Below are positions 54,526-64,000 of a stretch of DNA of 64,000 bases, piece by piece (the first letter of the stretch is position 1; every line of letters begins with the position of its first letter). Under the pieces are notes generated by a model. It saw nothing but the letters and a program-made list of their open reading frames with translations. It searched no databases and was not told where the DNA came from. Source of the DNA: Pseudomonas putida (GTDB lineage Bacteria; Pseudomonadota; Gammaproteobacteria; Pseudomonadales; Pseudomonadaceae); contig NZ_CP066306.1 of the NCBI RefSeq assembly GCF_016406145.1, forward strand, positions 2,232,001 to 2,296,000, written 5' to 3'. The translations under genes and the position numbers were made by a program.

Positions 54526-56192
54526 GGCTTGCTGGCCAGGGGCATGGCGGGGCTTGCGGGGCGCCCGTCAGCGTCGATGGCGATATTGCTGCGTTGGGCA
54601 TAGGCCTTCCAGTCGCGCAGCAGGTCGCTCACTTGCCGGGGGTGTGCGGCTGCGATGTCATGGTGCTCGCCAGGGTCGTTGCTCAGGTCGTACAGGTGCC
54701 AGGCCGGGGTGCCATCGGTTGCATCCCACAGCAGTTTCATCGGCCCTTTGCGCAACGAGGCGCTGCCATTGATTTCCCAGCCCAGGGCCTCGTCATGGGC
54801 GTGGATCCGGGTGTCCTTGCCTTGCAGGTAGTCCAGTGCCGAGGTGCCCTGCGGCGGAACGATGGCGCGGTCGCGGTAGGTGATGCCGGGCATCGGCGCG
54901 CCTGCCAGTTGCAGCAGCGTCGGCATGATGTCCCTGACGCTGGCCAGTTCATCGCTGCGCCCGGCCTTGATGGTGGCCGGGTGGTAAACGAAGGCGGGCA
55001 CGCGGATGCCGCCCTGGTAGGTGGTCATCTTGTAGCGGCGGCTGGGCAGGGCGCTGACCTGGGCCCAGGCCGAGCCGATCATCAGGAACGAATCACGTCG
55101 GCCGTAGTTGGCCAGGCGGGTATCGAAGTTTTCCTTGATCCAGTTGGGGTCGACGCGGGTGGCATTTTCCGGCCCGTTGTCGGACATGAACAGCACCAGT
55201 GTGTTGTCCAGTTCACCGGTTTTGCGCAGGTGGTCGACCAGGCGCCCGACCTCGGCGTCCAGGGCCGCCACCATAGCCGCGTAGACCTCCATGGTGCGCG
55301 CCGATTGCTGTTGCTGCTGTTCTGTCAGCGATGCCCAGCCTGGTACGCCCTCCAGTTGCGGCTCGAGGGGGAAGTCCGCCGGCACCAGCCCGGCCTTGCG
55401 CTGGCGCGCCAGGCGTTCGCGGGCAATCACCTCATAGCCTTGGTCGTAGCGGCCGCGGTATTGCGCCAGGTATTCATCCGGCGCCTGCAAGGGCCAGTGC
55501 GGCGCGGTGTAGGCGGCAAAGGCAAAGAAGGGTTTGTTGCTGGCCTTGCCGTCGTCGATGGCGTCGATGAGACGGTCGGTGAACCAGGTCGTGGAGTAGA
55601 AATCATCGGGCAGTTCGATGGGCTCGCCATTGTGGCGGAAGGTCGAACTGTAGTTCGGCTGCAGCGCCATGTTGGCCTGTTTGAAATGTGCGGCGCCCCC
55701 TTCCAGCAGCACGTAGGCCTGGTCGAAACCACGGTTCTGGGGCTGCTGCGCGGGCTGCATGCCCAGGTGCCATTTGCCGGAAATGTAGGTGCGGTAGCCA
55801 GCATCGTGCAGCAGTTCTGCCAGGGTGGCGACATTGCTGCCCAGTACCCCTTCGTAACCGGCGCGCACCTGAGCGCCGGCCGGCAAGCGCTTGCGTGCTT
55901 CGGCCATCATGCCCAGCCCGGCCAGGTGCGGGTCGTTGCCAGACATCAGCATGGCGCGTGTAGGGGAGCAGCTTGGCGCGGCATGGAAGTCCAGCATCAG
56001 GCGGCCGTCGGTCAGCAGTTTGTCCAGGTTGGGTGTCTGGATTTCGCTGCCCAGGACCGACAGGTCCGAGAAGCCGAGGTCATCGGCGACGATCAGCAGA
56101 ATGTTTGGTTGTTTAACGGTTGGCGAGGCCAGGGCCTGGCTTGCGCCGAGCATGAGCAAGCCGAGAGCGGCAAGAGGTTTGAGGCAGTTCAT
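54522..56192 (-). CDS. Exported type I sulfatase
   Basis: A 556-residue sulfatase with signal peptide (PLAALGLLMLGASQALA). The modification motif Cys75-Ser-Pro-Thr-Arg79 is complete. Metal Asp37/Asp38 (VADDLGFSDLS) and the distal MSDNGPENATRV block are present. It hydrolyses sulfate esters in the periplasm. The start MNCLKPLAAL is set by the signal peptide; the longer open frame upstream is non-coding. It is co-transcribed with its FGE. Arylsulfatase A-like; the substrate is unknown. Confidence 0.9.
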   Translation of the reverse strand: MNCLKPLAALGLLMLGASQALASPTVKQPNILLIVADDLGFSDLSVLGSEIQTPNLDKLLTDGRLMLDFHAAPSCSPTRAMLMSGNDPHLAGLGMMAEARKRLPAGAQVRAGYEGVLGSNVATLAELLHDAGYRTYISGKWHLGMQPAQQPQNRGFDQAYVLLEGGAAHFKQANMALQPNYSSTFRHNGEPIELPDDFYSTTWFTDRLIDAIDDGKASNKPFFAFAAYTAPHWPLQAPDEYLAQYRGRYDQGYEVIARERLARQRKAGLVPADFPLEPQLEGVPGWASLTEQQQQQSARTMEVYAAMVAALDAEVGRLVDHLRKTGELDNTLVLFMSDNGPENATRVDPNWIKENFDTRLANYGRRDSFLMIGSAWAQVSALPSRRYKMTTYQGGIRVPAFVYHPATIKAGRSDELASVRDIMPTLLQLAGAPMPGITYRDRAIVPPQGTSALDYLQGKDTRIHAHDEALGWEINGSASLRKGPMKLLWDATDGTPAWHLYDLSNDPGEHHDIAAAHPRQVSDLLRDWKAYAQRSNIAIDADGRPASPAMPLASKP

Positions 56193-56440
56193 GAGGATGC
56201 TCTTTTTGTTTTGATTAGAGTCGTGGCGGCGTTCCCGCAAGGTAGAGAGCCCGCAACGTTCATGGTAACGGCCATTTCTGTGGCTGCGCAGGCACCTGCG
56301 AAAAAAACGTTCGATAAACGAACGCTGGATCTGCCTGATATCAGGTAGTTTCAATCCGCCTATTGACGGCAAGATGGTTAACAAAAATAATCGTTAACAG
56401 AGTTATCCAATTTCATAAAAACAAGTAAAGGGAAATTCTG

Positions 56441-57832
56441 ATGACCAGGCCGTTGAACCGGTGGTGGGTGCCCGTTGTACTGCTTTCGATAGGCCAATGC
56501 GTGCAGGCGGCCAGTCCACTTGAACAGAGCCGGCCAGGCCGGCCCGGTGCGCCTCGCTGGGTCGAGGACTATCGGTTCCTGGATGCCCCGGCCAAGGCCA
56601 GCGACCCATTCGATGGGGTGCGCTACCATCGCTTGTCCGAGTCGGCCTGGCTGCAGTTGGGGGCCGAAGCCCGTTACCGGGCCGATGTATTCAACAAGCC
56701 TTTTTTCGGCTTGCGCGGTTTGAACGACGACTCCTATTTGATGCAGCGCTTGCAGGCGCACGCCGACCTGCATCTGTTCGATGATGCTGTGCGCACATTC
56801 GTCCAGGTGGAGAACACCCGGGCTTTCGGCAAGGACCTGTACTCCCCAAATGATGAAAGCCGCAATGAAGTGCGCCAGGCCTTCGTCGATTTCAACCATG
56901 ATTTTGCCCAAGGGCGTTACACCACCCGCATCGGCCGCCAGGAGATGGGGCTTGGCGACCAGGCTTGGGTCACCTACCGGGACTCGCCCAACATCCGCCT
57001 GAGCTTCGACGGCGTGCGCGCCAGCCTCAACCTCAAGAACGGCCGCAAGCTCGACGCCTTCGCGTTCAGGCCGCTCAAGACCGGTGAGGACAGCTGGGAC
57101 GATGGCAGCAACAACGCAGTGAAATTCTATGGCCTGTATGGCACCTTGCCGCTGACGGCAGCCTGGAACATCGACCTGTTCGCCTTCGGCCTTGAAACCG
57201 ATGACCGCAGCCTGGCCGGTGAAGCGGGCGATGAGCAACGCTATACCTTCGGCACGCGGGTGTTTGGCCGCCAGCAGGCGCTGGACTGGAGCTGGAACCT
57301 GGCCGGGCAGACCGGGCACCTGGGCAATGCCTCGATTCGTGCCTGGGCACTGTCCAGCGATACCGGCTACACCTTCGCGCATGCCTGGCAGCCCCGGCTG
57401 GGCATGCGCATCGACGCCGCCAGCGGTGACCGCGAACTGGGCGATGGCAAGGTCAACACCTTCGACCCGCTGTTCCCGCGCAACGGCGTTTATGGCGAGG
57501 CCAGCCTGACCACTTTGAGCAACATCATCGTGGTGGGGCCGACGTTCGGCTTTTCACCTTGGCGTACCTTGCGCTTCGAACCGGGCGTCTTCGAAGTGTG
57601 GAAGCAGCGTGCAGAAGACGGTGTGTACATGCCCGGCATGAGTCTGTTGGCCAATACCCGTGGCACCGGGCGCCATGTGGGCACCATCTACCGCGCCAAC
57701 ACCCGTTGGCTGGCAACCCCCAACCTGACCTTGGATGTCGACTTGAAATACTACGACGTCAGCTCCGCCATCAAGGACGCCGGTGGGGAAGATTCTTCGT
57801 TCATCTCGTTACGTGCCACCTTCAGGCTTTGA
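56441..57832 (+). CDS. Outer-membrane porin, alginate-export (AlgE-like) type
   Basis: A 463-residue beta-barrel protein with a signal peptide ending near CVQAAS. WLQLGAEARYRADVF, GRQEMGLGDQAWVTYRDSPNIR and FDGVRASLN match the alginate-export domain family, and the C-terminus ends FISLRATFRL. Members next to catabolic genes import aromatic or sugar acids. It is divergent from the sulfatase and 36 bp ahead of an aromatic-acid transporter. Confidence 0.87.
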   Translation: MTRPLNRWWVPVVLLSIGQCVQAASPLEQSRPGRPGAPRWVEDYRFLDAPAKASDPFDGVRYHRLSESAWLQLGAEARYRADVFNKPFFGLRGLNDDSYLMQRLQAHADLHLFDDAVRTFVQVENTRAFGKDLYSPNDESRNEVRQAFVDFNHDFAQGRYTTRIGRQEMGLGDQAWVTYRDSPNIRLSFDGVRASLNLKNGRKLDAFAFRPLKTGEDSWDDGSNNAVKFYGLYGTLPLTAAWNIDLFAFGLETDDRSLAGEAGDEQRYTFGTRVFGRQQALDWSWNLAGQTGHLGNASIRAWALSSDTGYTFAHAWQPRLGMRIDAASGDRELGDGKVNTFDPLFPRNGVYGEASLTTLSNIIVVGPTFGFSPWRTLRFEPGVFEVWKQRAEDGVYMPGMSLLANTRGTGRHVGTIYRANTRWLATPNLTLDVDLKYYDVSSAIKDAGGEDSSFISLRATFRL

Positions 57833-57868
57833 TCCCAACCCAACGCATAACAACAAAAGGGCCTACCC

Positions 57869-59074
57869 ATGCGTGATTCATCCTCGTCGTCAAGCAAGCC
57901 GGTGCTCACCATCGGCCTGTGTTTTCTCGTGGCACTGCTCGAAGGCCTCGACCTTCAGGCTACCGGCATCGCCGCACCGCACATGGCCAAGGCGTTTGCA
58001 CTGACACCGGCGATGCTTGGCTGGGTGTTCAGTGCAGGGCTGCTGGGGTTGCTGCCCGGCGCATTCATCGGCGGTTGGCTTGCCGACCGGCTGGGCCGCA
58101 AGAATATTCTGATCGTGGCGGTGCTGTTGTTCGGCGGCTTCTCGCTCGGTACCGCCCTGGCCGACAGCTACGCCTCGCTGCTGGTTGCACGGCTGATGAC
58201 CGGCTTGGGGCTGGGTGCCGCGTTGCCCATCCTGATCGCCCTGGCCAGTGAAGCGGCGCCCGAGCGGCTGCGCAGCACCGCCGTGAGCATCACGTATTGT
58301 GGCGTGCCCCTGGGCGGCGCCATCGCTTCGATCATCGGCATGGCGCCGTTGGGCGAAGACTGGCGTGTGGTGTTCTACGTGGGTGGTATCGCACCGATCG
58401 TCATCGCCCTGGTGCTGGTGGTATGGCTGAAAGAGTCCCAGGCGTTTCGTGCTCAAACCGGTGAGAAGGTTGCCGGCGAAGGCATGCTGGCCCAGTTGTT
58501 CGGGCCGGGGCATGCAAGCCGCACCCTGCTGCTGTGGGTGGCGTGCTTCTTTACCCTGACCGTGTTGTACATGCTGCTCAACTGGTTGCCTTCGTTGCTG
58601 ATCGGGCAAGGTTTCAGCCGCCCGCAGGCAGGCACGGTACAGATCCTGTTCAACCTCGGCGGTGCGGCCGGCTCGTTCCTGACCGGGCGCATGATGGACA
58701 AGGGCCACGCCCGCCGCGCAGTGTTCATCGCGTATATCGGCATGCTGGCGGCGCTGGCGGGGCTTGGCCTGTCGACCAGCTTTGCCTTCATGCTCGTGGC
58801 CGGGTTCATTGCCGGCTACTGCGCCATCGGCGGCCAACTGGTGCTGTACGCACTGGCACCGACCCTGTATTCGACTCAGGTACGGGCCACTGGGGTGGGG
58901 GCTTCGGTTGCCATCGGGCGCTTGGGTTCGATGGCCGGGCCGTTGGCGGCGGGGCAGATCCTGGCAGCCGGGACGGGGGTGGGTGGGGTGCTGCTGGCGG
59001 CTTCACCAGGCTTGGTGGTGGCTGCTGTGGCGGCACGGGCATTGCTGGCCAAACGTAACCGGCAACCGCAGTAA
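57869..59074 (+). CDS. MFS transporter, aromatic acid:H+ symporter type
   Basis: A 401-residue major facilitator with 12 hydrophobic helices. The loop 2-3 motif GGWLADRLGRKNIL and the N-terminal LEGLDLQATGIAAPHMAKAF (with the Asp of the AAHS family) mark the aromatic acid/H+ symporters such as PcaK and HcnK. With the porin it probably carries hydroxycinnamates or a related acid for the fcs operon. Confidence 0.88.
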   Translation: MRDSSSSSSKPVLTIGLCFLVALLEGLDLQATGIAAPHMAKAFALTPAMLGWVFSAGLLGLLPGAFIGGWLADRLGRKNILIVAVLLFGGFSLGTALADSYASLLVARLMTGLGLGAALPILIALASEAAPERLRSTAVSITYCGVPLGGAIASIIGMAPLGEDWRVVFYVGGIAPIVIALVLVVWLKESQAFRAQTGEKVAGEGMLAQLFGPGHASRTLLLWVACFFTLTVLYMLLNWLPSLLIGQGFSRPQAGTVQILFNLGGAAGSFLTGRMMDKGHARRAVFIAYIGMLAALAGLGLSTSFAFMLVAGFIAGYCAIGGQLVLYALAPTLYSTQVRATGVGASVAIGRLGSMAGPLAAGQILAAGTGVGGVLLAASPGLVVAAVAARALLAKRNRQPQ

Positions 59075-59098
59075 GCCGGCCCGCAGGCGATTCAAGGT

Positions 59099-59126
59099 GC
59101 CAGGCAGTTCGGTGAACCTGCCTGGC
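59099..59126. terminator. Bidirectional stem-loop
   Basis: GCCAGGCAGTTC and GAACCTGCCTGGC form a stem with one bulge between the convergent transporter and deaminase genes. T content downstream is modest on both strands. Confidence 0.55.
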
Positions 59127-59154
59127 GATTCTTGAGCTCAGTGTGTGCCTGCGT

Positions 59155-59664
59155 TCATTTCCAGAACCCCTTGTGCGCAGCCGCTGCTTCGTCCTCCAAC
59201 AGTGGGCCGTGCACGATCACATCACGTTGGCCCCGGGCGAACACCTCACGGCATGGCAAGGAAAACGTCGGGTTTTCCGGGTGGTCACCGGTCAGCCCGA
59301 GCAGGGTATGTTCCGACAGCGCATACACCACTCGGCCAATGCCGGTCCAGTACACGGCACCGGCGCACATGCAGCAGGGTTCTGCGCTGGTGTAGAGCGT
59401 GCAGTTGGCCAGTGCTTCGGGTGGCAGGGCCTTGGCAGCCAGGGCCGCGGCGACCAGTTCGGCGTGTTGGGTGGGGTCGCCTTCGGGCGGCATTGAGTTG
59501 TTGCCGGCGCTGGCGATCACCCGGCCTTCGGCATCGGCGACAATGGCTGCAAAGGGGTGACGACCGCGTGCTTTGGACTGCTCTGCCAGGCGCATCGACT
59601 GGCGTAGCAGGTCCAGGTCGAGGGCGGACAGGTCGGTGGCAGCTGGCGTGTAGGGAGTGGTCAT
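59155..59664 (-). CDS. Nucleoside/guanine deaminase-like protein
   Basis: A 169-residue zinc deaminase. TQHAELVAA carries the zinc His and catalytic Glu, and SAEPCCMCAGA the two zinc cysteines. The compact size fits guanine deaminase or nucleoside deaminases of the CDA-like superfamily. It starts 34 bp after the purine permease ends, so a purine-salvage role is likely. Confidence 0.87.
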   Translation of the reverse strand: MTTPYTPAATDLSALDLDLLRQSMRLAEQSKARGRHPFAAIVADAEGRVIASAGNNSMPPEGDPTQHAELVAAALAAKALPPEALANCTLYTSAEPCCMCAGAVYWTGIGRVVYALSEHTLLGLTGDHPENPTFSLPCREVFARGQRDVIVHGPLLEDEAAAAHKGFWK

Positions 59665-59698
59665 GGATGCTCCTGGGGATAGGCAGGGGTAAAAGGGC

Positions 59699-61033
<1,335 letters not shown>

Positions 61034-61219
61034 GGCGTGAATCTCCTGAAGGTGCGGCTCTTTTCGTTGTTTTCGGCGCCTGGAGTGACACGCAGCGCAG
61101 GGTGTGAACAGGGCAGCTGCAAGCGTGGTCGAGGCCGATGATCCGGCGAAACAAACGATGGAACAAATGAGTAACCATCGTTAGCATCGATGGTTCATGT
61201 GGCAGGGCAGGGGGTGGGG

Positions 61220-62134
61220 ATGCGCTTTTCGCTGGAGCAATTGCAGGTGTTCGTCGCCGCGGTACAAGCGGGCTCGTTTTCGGCAGCGGCGCGGCGCCTG
61301 GGGCGTACCCAGTCCACCGTCAGCGCTGCAATCAGCAACTTGGAAACCGACCTGGGCGTGGAGTTGTTCGACCGCAGCAGCCGCATACCGGCATTGACCG
61401 CCGCCGGGCATAAACTGCTGCTACGGGCCGAGGGCATCCTTGAGCGTTGCTATGCCCTGGAGGGCAGCGCCGACAACCTGGCGCAGCAGGCCGAACCTGC
61501 GCTCACGCTCGCCATCGAGGTGCCGTATGGGTCACTGATCCCGGTGTTCAAAACGTTCGACCAGGCGTTCCCGTTCGTCGATTTGCTGATTCGCCACCCG
61601 GTGCACGGTGATGTCAGTGAAATGGTGCATAAAGGTGAGGCAGACCTGGGCATCGCTTTTTCCCAGCCGGGCTACCCGCCTGCATTGGCCTTCCAGCAGT
61701 TGGGCAAACTGATCATGGCTCATGTCTGCCACGCCACACACCCGCTGGCGCAACTGCAAACCTGCACCTTCGCCGACCTGCACGCCCACCGCCGCCTGGC
61801 CTTCTTCGCCCACGCGCAAAAGCTGCCCAGCAGCGAATACTTGCGTACCGCCCAGCTCTGGCAGGCCGAGAGCTATCTGGCGCTGGTAGAGATGGTGCGC
61901 GGTGGCCTGGGTTGGGCGACCCTGCCACGGCAGCTGGTTCAGCGGGAGCTGGACGCCGGTGAGCTGATCGAACTGCAGCTGCAGGCCTATCCGCACACCG
62001 ACTGGCTGGTCGGCGTGGACCTGCTGTGGCATCAGCAGCGCCGGCCGGGCAGGGCTGCCCTGTGGTTGCGCGATTGCCTGCAGCGCACCAAGGTGTTCGA
62101 GCTGGACCGGCGCGGCATGCCTACCACGTTGTAG
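61220..62134 (+). CDS. LysR-type regulator
   Basis: A 304-residue LysR protein. The HTH is EQLQVFVAAVQAGSFSAAARRLGRTQSTVSAAISNLE. The ATG at 61220 follows GGGGTGGGG closely; an upstream start at 61190 is possible. It is divergent from the purine permease and probably controls it. Ligand unknown. Confidence 0.88.
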   Translation: MRFSLEQLQVFVAAVQAGSFSAAARRLGRTQSTVSAAISNLETDLGVELFDRSSRIPALTAAGHKLLLRAEGILERCYALEGSADNLAQQAEPALTLAIEVPYGSLIPVFKTFDQAFPFVDLLIRHPVHGDVSEMVHKGEADLGIAFSQPGYPPALAFQQLGKLIMAHVCHATHPLAQLQTCTFADLHAHRRLAFFAHAQKLPSSEYLRTAQLWQAESYLALVEMVRGGLGWATLPRQLVQRELDAGELIELQLQAYPHTDWLVGVDLLWHQQRRPGRAALWLRDCLQRTKVFELDRRGMPTTL

Positions 62135-62232
62135 GCGTCATGTGCTGAGCTTCCCAGGCGCGCTGGCCTGCTGTAGATGATTGCAATGTCGTCTACATTT
62201 CAACAAACCACTTCACCGCAAAGGATGCTCTC

Positions 62233-62706
62233 ATGGCCAAGTTGAAAGCTCTGATTGCCGCTGTAACGTCATTGGCATTGCTCGCGGCGTCGGGCGCTGC
62301 GCTCGCCGACCCGGGTAACGGTAAAGGCAACGATAAAGGGCATGGGCAAGGCAAGGGGCAGGCTCCGCATGCCCAAGGCCAAGGCAACGCTGGCGGCAAA
62401 AAGGGTGGCTCGGGTGGCAATGACTGGCATGGCGGGCCGTCGATCGACCGGGGTGATGTGCTGGGTATTCTGGGTGGCCACCGCAGCTATTGGAGCCCGG
62501 GCCCCGCATTGCCGCCGGGCATCCAGAAGAACCTGGCGCGGGGCAAGCCACTGCCGCCCGGTATCGCCAAGAAGCTCGATGGCCGGCTGCTTGGGCAGTT
62601 GCCGCATTACGACGGTTACGAGTGGATGCAGGCCGGCGTCGACCTGATCCTGGTGGCTGTCGCCACGGGTATCATCTACGAGGTGGTGAACGGGGCGTTC
62701 GATTGA
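62233..62706 (+). CDS. CigR/RcnB-like exported protein
   Basis: A 157-residue secreted protein. A signal peptide to about residue 25 (SGAALADPG) is followed by a Gly/Lys/His-rich low-complexity stretch, residues 28-70. The RcnB-like domain (PPGIAKKLDGRLLGQLPHYDGYEW) follows, then a hydrophobic end segment. CigR-type proteins are of this form. The His-rich part may bind metal. Function unknown. Confidence 0.75.
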   Translation: MAKLKALIAAVTSLALLAASGAALADPGNGKGNDKGHGQGKGQAPHAQGQGNAGGKKGGSGGNDWHGGPSIDRGDVLGILGGHRSYWSPGPALPPGIQKNLARGKPLPPGIAKKLDGRLLGQLPHYDGYEWMQAGVDLILVAVATGIIYEVVNGAFD

Positions 62707-62932
62707 GCCCGTTGCGTGTCTGGAGCCGTGGTGGCCCGCGGTAATACCGCTGCGCTCATGTGATCGAAACACGCCACGGGGGCAGCCCATTTCTACGGCT
62801 TGGCGCCGCAGGGCAATGCTGCCGAAGATTTTCCCGCCAGCTTGGAGCACTGGGCTGGCGGGAGGGACGTTGGTGTCAAATGCTGACCAGGCGCTGATAA
62901 GCCGCCTGATCAATGCCCGCATCTGTGGGGGA

Positions 62933-63937
62933 TCAAGCGGCAAGCTTGCCGCGAACTTCCTGGGCATGCTCCAGCTCTTTGTGGACGCTGTCCTGCAGGA
63001 CCACGTCCTTACCGTTTTTCTTGCCGGCCAGTGCGCTCTGCACCAGTTGGCTCAGCAGTTTGACCAGCATGATATTGTTGGACAGCAGGTCTTTTTCATC
63101 CTGGCTGAATGCGTTGTAGTCTGTGGTGCGCTGGACCAACTGCTCCAGGCTGGTGACGTGTTTCACGTACAGGCTGAATGTAATGGTCAGTTCGCCAATG
63201 ACTTTGTCGCTGATGAGCTTGAGCTTCTTCAGATAAACAGTCGATTCCTTGATCAGGTCGACAGTCTTGTTCACTTCCTGGCGGATCTCTTCAGCCTTTT
63301 CGAGGCTCGAGTTGCCCTTGGCATTGAGCAGCAAACCACCCACGGCAATCACCGGCCCCGCTACTGCGCCGCCCAGTACCATCGAGCCCAGCGCCATGCC
63401 GCCGCCACCCGCAGAAAGCGCGCCGCCGCCCAGGGCCGCGAGCGTAGCGTTGTAGGCTGCCACACCAGACAGCGAGCTGATCGCCGTGCCGGTCGACGCC
63501 ACACCCAGTGCCATGGTGCCACCGTAGGCTGCAAAGCCTGCGAGTGCGCCAGCGCTTGCAGTCAGTGCCGAGCTGCCGAGAAGGTCGATTGCCGAAATGG
63601 AGATTTCCTTGATCTGATCCAGATCGTGCTTGTCGAAGCGGATGTCCTCGCCGTGAAATTCTTTGAATTGCGGCTTGTTCTTGATTTTCTCGTAGGCGGA
63701 TGCAAAACGTCCAAAGCTACGGCTGATGTCGAGCTTGAGTGCACCCAGAGCCTCAAGTGATTGCTCGGTGTTCTTCTGGTCACCATCAAGTTGTTCGCGG
63801 GCGCGGTCATAGCGTTCCTGGGCGTCGGCCACGATGCCCTTGGCTTCGGAAATTTTCTTGGCGCCTTTCACGCCGCCGGCGATCCCGGCTCCGCCCGCGA
63901 CTACAGCTGCACCGATCAACAGAAACGGTAATGGCAT
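62933..63937 (-). CDS. Glycine-zipper membrane protein, unknown
   Basis: A 334-residue protein. A Gly/Ala-rich N-terminal segment (AAVVAGGAGIAGGVKGAKK) precedes a charged helical stretch (about residues 35-110). A long hydrophobic Gly/Ala-rich hairpin occupies about residues 118-205, followed by a second helical stretch to the end. No enzyme motif is present. Helix-hydrophobic hairpin-helix is the layout of some alpha-pore-forming or membrane-remodelling proteins, but identity is not shown. The start is preceded by AAGGAC. Confidence 0.65.
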   Translation of the reverse strand: MPLPFLLIGAAVVAGGAGIAGGVKGAKKISEAKGIVADAQERYDRAREQLDGDQKNTEQSLEALGALKLDISRSFGRFASAYEKIKNKPQFKEFHGEDIRFDKHDLDQIKEISISAIDLLGSSALTASAGALAGFAAYGGTMALGVASTGTAISSLSGVAAYNATLAALGGGALSAGGGGMALGSMVLGGAVAGPVIAVGGLLLNAKGNSSLEKAEEIRQEVNKTVDLIKESTVYLKKLKLISDKVIGELTITFSLYVKHVTSLEQLVQRTTDYNAFSQDEKDLLSNNIMLVKLLSQLVQSALAGKKNGKDVVLQDSVHKELEHAQEVRGKLAA

Positions 63938-63939
63938 CT

Positions 63940-63999
63940 CTAACGTGTCCTTTTGCTTTTGAGAGTTTCACAGGCAGCCTGATTGAGCTCATGGAAGTG
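63940..63999 (-). CDS. C-terminal end of an upstream gene
   Basis: An open frame entering from outside the window ends HFHELNQAACETLKSKRTR, with its TAG at 63940-63942, two bases before the next ATG. The tight spacing suggests an operon with the glycine-zipper gene. Only 19 residues are visible, so identity cannot be given. Confidence 0.4.
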   Translation of the reverse strand, partial: HFHELNQAACETLKSKRTR

Positions 64000-64000
64000 C

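Noticed and set aside
54453..56348. 631-residue open frame opposite the sulfatase
   Set aside because: Antisense to a sulfatase with complete active site and signal peptide.

Overview
This 64 kb window reads as chromosome of a fluorescent pseudomonad of the Pseudomonas putida group. The evidence is high-GC coding sequence, P. putida-type REP elements, and complete blocks of P. putida-style aromatic and polyol catabolism: 2-ketogluconate kguTD, gallate galABCD/galR, mannitol mtlEFGKDYZ/mtlR, vanillate vanAB/vanR and ferulate ferR-ech-vdh-fcs. No rRNA, tRNA, CRISPR array, insertion sequence or prophage was found.

Layout. 1-2.6 kb: tail of the 2-ketogluconate cluster and an AAA ATPase. 2.7-4.25 kb: two small DUF proteins (DUF3077-like, DUF6124-like) and about 0.85 kb of non-coding DNA. 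That DNA holds two diverged copies of a folded element whose stems co-vary. 4.26-16.4 kb: a 2-aminophenol meta-cleavage operon in the order ridA-like, amnB, A, C, F, E, D, H, G on the minus strand. It is preceded by a divergent MarR regulator with visible operators and followed by two alpha/beta hydrolases and an OprD-type porin. 16.5-22 kb: a TetR-hydrolase-oxidoreductase unit, a DUF393-folE-DUF3429 unit, a cupin protein and an AraC regulator. 22-23.85 kb: a Fic protein with an unusual T-tract-rich upstream region. 23.85-29.1 kb: gallate degradation, with a regulator carrying two LysR helix-turn-helix domains. 29.3-33.1 kb: ankyrin protein with periplasmic catalase, a 38-residue microprotein, a REP pair and an aldo/keto reductase. 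33.1-42.5 kb: mannitol/polyol operon and regulator. 42.6-53.5 kb: vanillate O-demethylase and ferulate catabolism, joined to a thiolase and an acyl-CoA dehydrogenase. 53.5-59.1 kb: a secreted sulfatase with its own signal-bearing formylglycine-generating enzyme, a porin and an aromatic-acid type MFS transporter. 59.1-62.1 kb: purine permease, nucleoside deaminase and LysR regulator. 62.2-64 kb: a CigR/RcnB-like protein and a glycine-zipper membrane protein.

The unifying theme is catabolism of plant-derived compounds. Ferulate becomes vanillin, vanillate and then protocatechuate; gallate is ring-cleaved; 2-aminophenol becomes pyruvate and acetyl-CoA; mannitol and 2-ketogluconate enter central metabolism. 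Each block has an adjacent regulator, and for the MarR, TetR, VanR and FerR systems palindromic sites can be read in the DNA. The most interesting unexplained item is the covarying tandem element at 3427-4104. Next are the tandem-HTH GalR-like regulator, the exported sulfatase/FGE pair beside the hydroxycinnamate operon, and the extra hydrolases and porin beside the 2-aminophenol operon.
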